Below are positions 56,912 to 64,000 of a stretch of 64,000 nt of DNA, piece after piece. The DNA comes from DASTFY01 sp963813375 (GTDB lineage Bacteria > Actinomycetota > Acidimicrobiia > Acidimicrobiales > Ilumatobacteraceae). How positions within the stretch are numbered: the stretch's first letter is position 1; each line of letters opens with the position of its first letter. The notes beneath the pieces are model-generated. The model saw only the letters and a list, made by a program, of their open reading frames with translations, did not search any database and had not been told where the DNA came from. Where the stretch lies: the NCBI GenBank assembly GCA_963813375.1, contig CAWEYT010000017.1, positions 264,578-328,577 on the forward strand. Reading direction: 5' to 3'. A program made the position numbers and the translations under genes.

Positions 56912-58603
56912 ATGCCTCCCCAGCCCGTGAGCCCGAGGAAGATGCCGTTCGAGCGGTACCGGCCGTTCGTCCCGTTCAGCCACGGGCTCCCGGACCGCAC
57001 CTGGCCCGACGCCCGCATCGAGAAGGCCCCGCTGTGGTGCTCCGTCGACCTGCGTGACGGCAACCAGGCGCTCATCGACCCGATGGACATCGAACGCAAG
57101 CGCCGCATGTTCGAGGCGGTCGTCGCGATGGGGTTCAAGGAGGTCGAGGTCGGGTTCCCGTCGGCCAGCCAGCCCGACTTCGACTTCGTCCGGGTGCTGA
57201 TCGAGGAGGACCTGATCCCCGACGACATCACCATCCAGGTCCTGACCCAGTGCCGGCAGGACCTGATCGAGCGGACCTACGAGTGCCTGGAGGGTGCACC
57301 CCGGGCCATCGTCCACTTCTACAACTCGACCTCCATCCTGCAGCGGCGGGTGGTGTTCGGCCTGGACCGGGCCGGCATCACCGACATCGCCGTCAACGCG
57401 GCCAAGCTGTGCCGCAAGCTCGAGCAGGGCATGGGCGACACCGCCCTCCGCTACGAGTACTCGCCGGAGAGCTTCACCGGCACCGAGCCCGACTACGGGC
57501 TGGAGGTGTGCGAGGCGGTGATGGACGTGATCGAGCCCACACCGGAGCGGCCGATCATCCTGAACCTGCCGGCGACCGTCGAGATGTACACCCCCAACAT
57601 CTACGCGGACGTGATCGAGTGGTTCCATCGCCACGTCTCCCGGCGGGACTCGGTCGTGCTGTCGTTGCACCCGCACAACGACCGGGGCTGCGGGGTCGCG
57701 GCGGCCGAGCTGGGGGTCATGGCCGGTGCCGACCGGGTGGAGGGCACGCTGTTCGGCAACGGCGAGCGCACCGGCAACGTCGACATCGTCAACCTGGCCA
57801 TGAACCTGTTCGTGCAGGGCATCGACCCCGAGCTCGACATGGGCGACATCGACGCCCTGCGCCGGGTCGCCGAGTACTGCAACCGCCTGCCCGTCCACCC
57901 ACGTCATCCGTACGTGGGTGATCTCGTCTACACCGCCTTCTCCGGCTCCCACCAGGACGCCATCAAGAAGGGGATCGAGGCCCTGCCCGCCGACTACGAG
58001 GCCTGGGAGGTGCCGTACCTGCCGATCGATCCGTCCCACGTCGGCCGGACCTACGAGGCCGTGATCAGGGTCAACAGCCAGTCCGGCAAGGGCGGCGTGG
58101 CCTACATCATGAAGGCCGAGCACGGTTTCGACCTGCCCCGCCGGCTGCAGATCGAGTTCTCCAAGACCATCCAGGCCATCGCGGAGGACACCGGCACCGA
58201 GATCGCCCCAGGCGTCATGTGGGACACCTTCCAGCGCGAGTACTTCCCGCCCGACCCCGCGATCGTCCTCGAGAGCCACGAGCTGCGTTCGGACGCCGAT
58301 GGTCGCACCGCCATCACCGCCCAGCTCGTCGTCGACGGCGCGCACCGGACCATCACGGGCGAGGGCAACGGGCCCATCGACGCCTTCGTCCACGCCGTCA
58401 GGGAAGGGCTGGGACTCGAGGTGGACGTGGTCGACTACGCCGAGCACGCCATGGGCGCGGGCGCGGACGCCACCGCGGTCGCGTACGTCGAGACCGTCGG
58501 GTCGAGCGGCGTCATCCGCTGGGGCGTCGGCGCCCACCCGAACATCATCACGGCGTCGCTGCGCGCCGTGGTGTCCGCGATCCTGAGCCAGCGTCAGGCC
58601 TAA
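56912..58603 (+). CDS. leuA: 2-isopropylmalate synthase
   Basis: 563 residues, the long actinobacterial type. It condenses acetyl-CoA with 2-oxoisovalerate, the first step of leucine synthesis. SVDLRDGNQALIDPMDIERK holds the metal Asp and catalytic Arg. LHPHNDRGCGVAAAELGVMA holds the metal His pair, and EGTLFGNGERTGNVDIVNLA is the signature. The last 130 residues form the leucine-binding LeuA dimer domain. An AAAGGAA site precedes the ATG. It is controlled by the attenuator upstream. Confidence 0.95.
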   Translation: MPPQPVSPRKMPFERYRPFVPFSHGLPDRTWPDARIEKAPLWCSVDLRDGNQALIDPMDIERKRRMFEAVVAMGFKEVEVGFPSASQPDFDFVRVLIEEDLIPDDITIQVLTQCRQDLIERTYECLEGAPRAIVHFYNSTSILQRRVVFGLDRAGITDIAVNAAKLCRKLEQGMGDTALRYEYSPESFTGTEPDYGLEVCEAVMDVIEPTPERPIILNLPATVEMYTPNIYADVIEWFHRHVSRRDSVVLSLHPHNDRGCGVAAAELGVMAGADRVEGTLFGNGERTGNVDIVNLAMNLFVQGIDPELDMGDIDALRRVAEYCNRLPVHPRHPYVGDLVYTAFSGSHQDAIKKGIEALPADYEAWEVPYLPIDPSHVGRTYEAVIRVNSQSGKGGVAYIMKAEHGFDLPRRLQIEFSKTIQAIAEDTGTEIAPGVMWDTFQREYFPPDPAIVLESHELRSDADGRTAITAQLVVDGAHRTITGEGNGPIDAFVHAVREGLGLEVDVVDYAEHAMGAGADATAVAYVETVGSSGVIRWGVGAHPNIITASLRAVVSAILSQRQA

Positions 58604-58612
58604 CCTGGCCGG

Positions 58613-58972
58613 ATGGGACGGTTGCTGCGACGACTCTTCGTCCTCGCGCTCTTCGCGGCGGCGCTCGGCGCCGCCGTGCGAGCTCTGCAGGCACGGCGGG
58701 CCACGGTGTCGGCAGGAGCGCCGGCGCCCGATGCGGGGCCGAGCTGGCCGCCGCTCACGCCCGTCGAGGCGGACGGTGTCGTCGCCCAGGAGGTCGCGGC
58801 GTGGGTCGAGCCGGTCGACGGTGGTTGCCCTGACGGCTACCCCGTCAAGGCGAACCGCTCCGGCATCTTCCACGTGCCCGGCGGGCAGTTCTACGAGCGC
58901 ACCGTGCCCGATCGCTGCTACCCCGATCCGCAGGCCGCTGAAGCGGACGGCTACCGTCCCGCCCGGCGCTGA
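58613..58972 (+). CDS. Sunset-domain protein with membrane anchor
   Basis: 119 residues. The N-terminal helix (LFVLALFAAALGAAVRALQA) anchors or exports the protein. A Pro/Ala linker and a helix follow. The C-terminus, CPDGYPVKANRSGIFHVPGG then QFYERTVPDRCYPDPQAAEA, matches the small sunset domain with its two Cys and HxPGGxxY core. TAACCT, overlapping the leuA stop, lies 6 nt before the ATG. Biochemical role not established. Confidence 0.75.
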   Translation: MGRLLRRLFVLALFAAALGAAVRALQARRATVSAGAPAPDAGPSWPPLTPVEADGVVAQEVAAWVEPVDGGCPDGYPVKANRSGIFHVPGGQFYERTVPDRCYPDPQAAEADGYRPARR

Positions 58973-58999
58973 GCGCCCCGCTCGACGGGAGGTCATCGG

Positions 59000-59191
59000 A
59001 TGAAGGTTGTCGTGGACTACGACGTGTGCGCCAGCACCGGCGCCTGCATGCAGGTGTGCCCCGAGGTGTTCGAGGTGCGCAGCGACGGCTACCTCTACGT
59101 CCTCCAGGAGGAGCCAGGCGAGGAGCTGCGGTCCAAGGTGACGGAGGCCGCCGAGCTCTGCCCGACGGGTGCCATCACGATCGAGGGCTAG
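59000..59191 (+). CDS. Small ferredoxin (3Fe-4S type)
   Basis: 63 residues. Cys spacing is Cx5Cx3C (VCASTGACMQVCPEVF) and a distant CPTGA. The second Cys of the usual CxxCxxC set is absent, as in the 3Fe-4S ferredoxins that serve cytochromes P450 and related oxidoreductases. The whole protein is very acidic. No P450 is in the window. A GGAGG site precedes the ATG. Confidence 0.88.
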   Translation: MKVVVDYDVCASTGACMQVCPEVFEVRSDGYLYVLQEEPGEELRSKVTEAAELCPTGAITIEG

Positions 59192-59203
59192 TCAACTGGC
59201 GGG

Positions 59204-60773
59204 CTAGTCCCCGGACAGGGGATGCACGGAGATGATGCCGGGCGTGCCCCGTAGCTGATCGATGAGCGACCACGGCACGGGAGCCGTGGTCGCGATGACC
59301 ATGAGCGCGGAGCCGGGCGTCGGCGTGCGGCCGACATCCATGTCGGCGATGTTGATGCCGGCCTCGCCGAGGGCCGTGCCGACGACCCCGATCATCCCCG
59401 GCCGGTCGTCGTTGCGCACGACCAGCATGTTGGTGGCCGGGGGAACGTCGGTGGCGTGGCCGTCGAGCGTCACGATGCGGGCCTCCCCGCGGCGTCCGCC
59501 CAAGGTCCCGGCGATGTCGTGGTCGCCTCCGCGGATGGTGATCAGGTTCATGTGGTCGACCGGGGTGTTGCAGTTGACCTCGCGGATCTCGACACCATGC
59601 TCCCTGGCCAGGGTCGGCGCGTTGACGTAGGTGACCGGGTCCTCACTGACCCCTCCGAACAGACCCTTCAGCGTGGCCAGCGTCAGGATGCGGGTGTCGT
59701 AGTCGGCGATCTGGCCCTCGTAGCAGACCTCCACCGTCGACGGCACCCCCTCGGCGAGCGAGGTGAACAGCCGGCCCAGCCGCTCGGCCAGCGCGAGGAA
59801 CGGCCGCACCGTCTCGGAGGCCTCGGCGGCGTTCACGTTCACGGCGAAGGGGACGAACTCGCCGGCCAGGGCCAGCAACACCATCTCGGCGATGGTCTCG
59901 CCGGCCTTGTCCTGGGCCTCGCGGGTGCTGGCCCCCAGGTGGGGCGTGACCACGACGCTGTCGAGCTCGAACAGCGGCGACTCCGTCGTCGGTTCGGTGG
60001 CGTAGACATCGAGCGCGGCACCGGCGATCACCCCTTCCCGGACGGCCCAGGCCAGGGCCTCCTCGTCCACGATCCCGCCGCGGGCCACGTTGATGAGCCG
60101 CAGGGTGGGCTTGGCCAGGGCCAGCAACTCCTTGCCCACCAGGCCCGCCGTCTCCCTGGTACGGGGGAGGTGGATGGTGAGGAAGTCGCTCTCGGCCACC
60201 ACCTGCTCCAAGTCCGACCAGCTCGACCCCCATGTGGCGGGCCCGCTCGGGTCCGACGAAGGGGTCGTAGGCCAGGAGGCGCAGGCCGAAGGCCTGCGCC
60301 CGCTGCGCGACCAGCTTGCCGATACGCCCGAGGCCGATGATCCCGAGGGTCTTGCCGTCGAGCTCGACGCCCTCCCACTGGGACCGCTCCCACCGGCCGG
60401 CCTTCAGTGCGGCGTGGGCTTGCGGGACGTTGCGGGCCTGCGCCAGCAGCAGGGCCATGGTGTGCTCGGCCGCGGAGACGATGTTCGACTGCGGTGCGTT
60501 CACCACCATCACGCCCCGACGCGTCGCCGAATCGAGGTCGACGTTGTCGAGCCCGATGCCCGCCCGCCCGACGACCATCAACTCGGATGCCGCCTCCAGC
60601 ACCTCCGCTGTCACCTGCGTGGCGGAACGGATGACGAGCGCGTGCGCGTCGGTCACCGCGTCCAGCAGGCCCTCCGGCGTGAGCCCGAGCTGCACATCGA
60701 CGTCGTGCCCCGCAGCGCGCAGCTCCTCCAGCCCGCTGTCCGCGATCTCCTCCGTGACGACGATGCGCGCCAT
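59204..60773 (-). CDS. serA: D-3-phosphoglycerate dehydrogenase (frameshifted)
   Basis: About 523 residues after repair, the long form with ASB and ACT domains. It oxidises 3-phosphoglycerate in the first step of serine synthesis. NAD site: TLGIIGLGRIGKLVAQRAQA. Catalytic residues: VGRAGIGLDNVDL (Arg), ATEPTTESPLF (Glu) and VVVTPHLGASTREAQ (His). The C-terminal ACT domain (VVRNDDRPGMIGVVGTALGE) senses serine in related enzymes. A one-base shift lies near 60215. Its ATG overlaps the aminotransferase stop (TGATG). Confidence 0.94.
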
Positions 60774-61963
60774 CAGGCGAGCAGCTCCTGCAGCCGGGAA
60801 ACGCCGTCCACCAGGTCCTCATCACCGAGCGCGAACGACAGCCGCATGTATCCGGGGCTGCCGAAGGCCTCGCCGGGCACCAGCGCCACCTTCGACTCGC
60901 CGAGGACCACGTCGGCCAACTGCAGCGTCGACGACACCGTCTGCCCGCCGATCTCCCGTCCCAGCAGGCGCTCGAATGACGGGAAGCAGTAGAAGGCACC
61001 CTCGGGCTCGAGGCAGCTGACGCCGGGGATCTCCGTCAGCATGCGGTGCATGATCCGCCCACGGCGCTCGAAGGCGGAGCGCATCATGGCGACGGCCTCG
61101 AGGTCGCCGGAGACCGCGGCCAGCGCGGCCCGCTGGGACACGTTGGCCACGTTCGAGGTGGCGTGGGACTGGAAGTTGATCGCCGCGGCCGTGGCGTCCT
61201 TCGGGCCGATCATCCAGCCGACCCTCCACCCGGTCATGGCGTACGTCTTGGCCACGCCGTTGACGATCAGGCAGGTGTCGGCCAGCTCCGGCACCAGCAC
61301 CGGCATCGACGTGAACTCGTTCGGCCCGTAGACGAGGTGCTCGTAGATCTCGTCGGTCACGACCCACAGGCCGTGCTCCACGGCCCAGCGACCGATGGCC
61401 TCGACCTCGTCGGGCGGGTACACCGCCCCGCTGGGGTTGTCGGGCGACACGAACAGCAGCACCTTGGTGCGCTCTGTGCGGGCCGCCTCGAGCTGCTCGA
61501 CCGTGACGCGGAACCCGGCCGACTCGTCGGTGGGGATCACCACCGGCACGCCTCCGGCCAACGTGATCGACTCGGGGTAGGTCGTCCAGTACGGCGCCGG
61601 GCAGATGACCTCGTCACCGGGGTCGCAGAGCGTGGCGAAGGCCGTGTAGACGGCATGCTTGCCACCGTTCGTCACCAACACGTTTGCCGCTCCACAGTCG
61701 AAACCGGAGTCCCGCTTGGTCTTGGCCGCGATGGCTTCCCGCAACTCGGGCAGCCCTCCGGCCGGGGTGTAGCGGTGGTTCCTCTCGTCGCGGCAGGCCG
61801 CCACAGCCGCCTCGACGATGTGCTGGGGGGTGGGGAAATCGGGCTCGCCGGCACCGAACCCGATCACGTTCTCCCCGGCTGCTTTGAGGGCCTTGGCCTT
61901 GGCATCGACGGCCAGCGTGGCCGACTCGGTGATCGACCCTATGCGCTTGGAGATGCGACTCAC
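60773..61963 (-). CDS. Class I/II pyridoxal phosphate aminotransferase (aspartate type)
   Basis: 396 residues. VIGFGAGEPDFPTPQHIVEA is the substrate-binding start. The cofactor-ring Asp lies near SPDNPSGAVYPPDEVEAIGR, and the PLP lysine is in NGVAKTYAMTGWRVGWMIG. The C-terminal Arg lies in YMRLSFALGDE. Subgroup I-gamma aspartate aminotransferases look like this. It is coupled to serA and divergent from serC, so the block links aspartate, glutamate and serine metabolism. Confidence 0.9.
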   Translation of the reverse strand: MSRISKRIGSITESATLAVDAKAKALKAAGENVIGFGAGEPDFPTPQHIVEAAVAACRDERNHRYTPAGGLPELREAIAAKTKRDSGFDCGAANVLVTNGGKHAVYTAFATLCDPGDEVICPAPYWTTYPESITLAGGVPVVIPTDESAGFRVTVEQLEAARTERTKVLLFVSPDNPSGAVYPPDEVEAIGRWAVEHGLWVVTDEIYEHLVYGPNEFTSMPVLVPELADTCLIVNGVAKTYAMTGWRVGWMIGPKDATAAAINFQSHATSNVANVSQRAALAAVSGDLEAVAMMRSAFERRGRIMHRMLTEIPGVSCLEPEGAFYCFPSFERLLGREIGGQTVSSTLQLADVVLGESKVALVPGEAFGSPGYMRLSFALGDEDLVDGVSRLQELLA

Positions 61964-61982
61964 GATGCCTCATGCTGGCACA

Positions 61983-63092
61983 GTGACCCCCCGGATCGTC
62001 ATCCCCTTTGAGCTCCTGCCGGGTGACGGGCGCTTCGGCTGTGGGCCGTCGAAGGTGCGACCCGAGGCAGTGGCGGCGCTGGCCGCTGCTGGCGAGACTT
62101 GGCTCGGTACATCGCACCGGCAGCCGCCCGTCCGCGACGTCGTCGGCTCGATCCGGGAGGGATTGACCGAGCTGTTCGGGCTCCCGAACGGCTGGGAGGT
62201 GGTGCTCGGGAACGGCGGCTCGACCGTGTTCTGGGACATCGCCACGTTCGGGCTCATCGATCGGCGGAGCGAGCACCTCGTGTTCGGTGAGTTCTCGTCC
62301 AAGTTCGCCGAGTCGGCCCGGCGGGCTCCCCACCTCGACGAGCCTCTCGTGGTCAGCAGCGAACCCGGCACCCACCCTCGGCCGGAGCCTGATGACGCCG
62401 TCGACGCCTACGCCCTCACGCACAACGAGACGTCGACGGGCGTGATGATGGCGCTCACGCGACCTGGCGACGGACTCGTCCTCGTCGACGCCACCTCGGC
62501 CGCCGGTGGACTGCCCTGGTCCCCAGCCGAGGTGGACGTCTACTACTTCGCGCCGCAGAAGTGCTTCGCCTCCGACGGTGGGCTCTGGCTGGCCTGCTGC
62601 TCGCCCGAAGCCATCGAGCGCATCGAGCGCATCGCCGCCTCGGGCCGATGGATGCCGGCGTCCCTCGACCTCCGCGTGGCGCTCGAGAACAGCCGTGCCA
62701 ACCAGACCTACAACACGCCCGCGCTCGCCACGCTCTTCCTGTTGGATCAGCAGGTGCGCTGGATGCTGGACCGTGGTGGTCTCGAGTGGTGCGTCGGCCG
62801 GTGTCAGCGGTCGGCCGACATCCTCTATGGCTGGGCGGAGGAGCGGGCGTTCGCCCGGCCGTTCGTCGAGGAGGTGTCGCAGCGGTCGACGGTCGTGGCG
62901 ACGATCGACCTCGAGGGGGTCGACGCGGGTGTCGTCTCCGCCGTTCTGCGGGACAACGGGATCGTCGACACGGAGTCGTACCGCAAGCTGGGCCGCAACC
63001 AGATCCGCATCGGCATGTTCCCGGCGGTCGAACCCGACGACGTCGCCGCGCTGACCCGGTGCATCGACCACGTCGTGGTCGAGCTCTCGTGA
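61983..63092 (+). CDS. serC: Phosphoserine aminotransferase (mycobacterial type)
   Basis: 369 residues. It makes phosphoserine from the SerA product. FGCGPSKVRPEAVAALAAAG and LGTSHRQPPVRDVVGSIREG are signature stretches of the actinobacterial SerC group, and the PLP lysine lies in VYYFAPQKCFASDGGLW. The GTG at 61983 has CATGCT 6 nt upstream; an ATG at 61968 is possible. The gene overlaps the PAC2 gene by 4 nt (GTGA). Confidence 0.92.
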   Translation: MTPRIVIPFELLPGDGRFGCGPSKVRPEAVAALAAAGETWLGTSHRQPPVRDVVGSIREGLTELFGLPNGWEVVLGNGGSTVFWDIATFGLIDRRSEHLVFGEFSSKFAESARRAPHLDEPLVVSSEPGTHPRPEPDDAVDAYALTHNETSTGVMMALTRPGDGLVLVDATSAAGGLPWSPAEVDVYYFAPQKCFASDGGLWLACCSPEAIERIERIAASGRWMPASLDLRVALENSRANQTYNTPALATLFLLDQQVRWMLDRGGLEWCVGRCQRSADILYGWAEERAFARPFVEEVSQRSTVVATIDLEGVDAGVVSAVLRDNGIVDTESYRKLGRNQIRIGMFPAVEPDDVAALTRCIDHVVVELS

Positions 63093-63949
63093 ACGACGAG
63101 CTCATCTGGCAGTCGACGCCGGACCTCGATCGCCCGGTTCTGGTGATGGCGTTCACCGGGTGGTTCGACGTCGCCGGTGGTGCGACGAGCGCGGTGCGCC
63201 ACCTGGGCGGGGACACGGGCGAGCTCGTCGCCATGATCGATCCCGACGGCTTCTTCGACTTCACCGCCCGCCGTCCCACCGTGGCGCTGGAGCAGGGCAC
63301 CCGGGTGCTGTCCTGGCCCCGCAACGAGTTCCGCCGCGGACCTGGCGCGCCCCCGCACGACCTCGTCCTGCTCGCCGGCGAGGAGCCGCACGTCCGCTGG
63401 GGAACCTTCGTCGGGCTGGTGCAGGAGGTGGTGCACCGGCTCCGCTGCGAGATGGTCGTCACGCTGGGGACCGTCGCCGACGCGCAACCCCACACCCGAA
63501 CTCCCCTCGTCTTCGGCAGCTCGACCAACGAGGCGCTGGCGTCCCGGCTCGGGCTGAGCCGCCCCCGCTACGAAGGACCGACCGGCGTCGTCGGCGTGCT
63601 CCACGAGCGACTCGATCGCGCCGGCACCCCCTCGATCTCGCTCCGTGCACCCGTGCCCCACTACGTGGCCGGCTCGCCCAACCCCAAGTCCACCGTCGCG
63701 CTGCTGCAGCACCTCGAGCACGTGCTCGGCGTGCCCACCGCCCACGCCGACCTGGCCGATGAGGTAGCGCTGTGGGACGAGCGCCACCGTGAGGCCGTTG
63801 AGGGCGACGCGGACGCACCCGCGTACGTCCGCCAGTTGGAGGTCGTCCACGACCAACGCCTCGAGGCGACCGTGACCGACGAAGGGGACATCGCCGCCGA
63901 GCTCGACGCCTTCCTCCGAGAGCAACAACACCCCGACGAGCCGGGCTGA
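63089..63949 (+). CDS. PAC2 family protein
   Basis: 286 residues. The PAC2 core reads VLVMAFTGWFDVAGGATSAV, then HDLVLLAGEEPHVRWGTFVG and MVVTLGTVADAQPHTRTPLV, with HYVAGSPNPKSTVALLQHLE further on. PAC2 is related to proteasome assembly chaperones and is frequent in proteasome-bearing actinobacteria, but its bacterial role is not settled. Translationally coupled to serC by a GTGA overlap. Confidence 0.88.
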   Translation: MNDELIWQSTPDLDRPVLVMAFTGWFDVAGGATSAVRHLGGDTGELVAMIDPDGFFDFTARRPTVALEQGTRVLSWPRNEFRRGPGAPPHDLVLLAGEEPHVRWGTFVGLVQEVVHRLRCEMVVTLGTVADAQPHTRTPLVFGSSTNEALASRLGLSRPRYEGPTGVVGVLHERLDRAGTPSISLRAPVPHYVAGSPNPKSTVALLQHLEHVLGVPTAHADLADEVALWDERHREAVEGDADAPAYVRQLEVVHDQRLEATVTDEGDIAAELDAFLREQQHPDEPG

Positions 63950-64000
63950 CCGCCTGACGACCCTCCCCTCCAGCAACCACGGCGGCGCGTGGCGCGGTTG

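Noticed and set aside
56819..58996. A 725-codon open frame on the minus strand opposite leuA.
   Set aside because: It mirrors leuA codons in GC-rich DNA; composition is typical antisense shadow (Val, Asp, Arg, His rich) without a known domain. leuA is intact and certain.

Overview
The window is 64 kb of very GC-rich chromosomal DNA from an actinobacterium, most likely an uncultured member of the class Acidimicrobiia. This rests on GC-rich codon use, GTG starts, a long actinobacterial-type LeuA, a mycobacterial-type SerC, GlpX, a Septum_form lipoprotein and PAC2. The class assignment is an inference. No tRNA, rRNA, CRISPR array, integrase or transposase was seen. At least 20 genes, including essential ones (atpB, atpD, glyA, serA), carry single-base frameshifts. 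Many sit in short G or C runs and are repaired by removing one base, so they look like assembly errors. Such genes are listed as one CDS over the whole span.

Layout. 0-3 kb: an SRPBCC protein, a LysR regulator, a small unknown protein and an AzlCD exporter. 2.9-13.4 kb: glycogen metabolism (glgB, a GT4 synthase, an alpha-glucan phosphorylase), interrupted by a NitT/TauT-type ABC importer with an Rrf2 regulator. 12.7-14.2 kb: a 22-bp tandem repeat, a 26-bp palindrome and an ECF sigma / anti-sigma pair with a possible coupled 38-codon ORF. 14.2-25.5 kb: enoyl-CoA hydratase, MeaB, an NfuA-like domain, a cupredoxin-like lipoprotein, murA (Asp variant), two transport or hydrolase genes, a J-domain protein, two tiny ORFs with strong ribosome sites, glpX, a Septum_form lipoprotein and an SDR. 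25.5-33.5 kb: a complete ATP synthase operon with two separate b-type subunits.

33.8-40.3 kb: five tandem genes for secreted beta-propeller proteins, read E-D-C-B-A on the minus strand. 40.7-50.2 kb: cysD, cysN and cysC for sulfate activation, a five-bladed-propeller glycosidase-like protein with an IclR regulator, a GT4 and Wzz pair, a beta-carbonic anhydrase and a large FtsX-type permease. 50.3-53.1 kb: rpiB, glyA and a WecA-type transferase. In many actinobacteria wecA directly precedes the atp operon. Here about 16.8 kb of accessory genes lies between them, with both flanks in the usual orientation.

53-64 kb: an ABC-2 exporter, a membrane protein, an MFS transporter, leuA behind what looks like a complete leucine attenuator (promoter, Leu-rich leader peptide, terminator), a sunset-domain protein, a ferredoxin, and the serine/aspartate block serA, aminotransferase, serC and PAC2.

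A recurring feature is a TAnnnT-like -10 box 6 to 9 nt upstream of the start codon, seen at about 25 starts on both strands. It implies widespread leaderless transcription and was used here to choose many starts.
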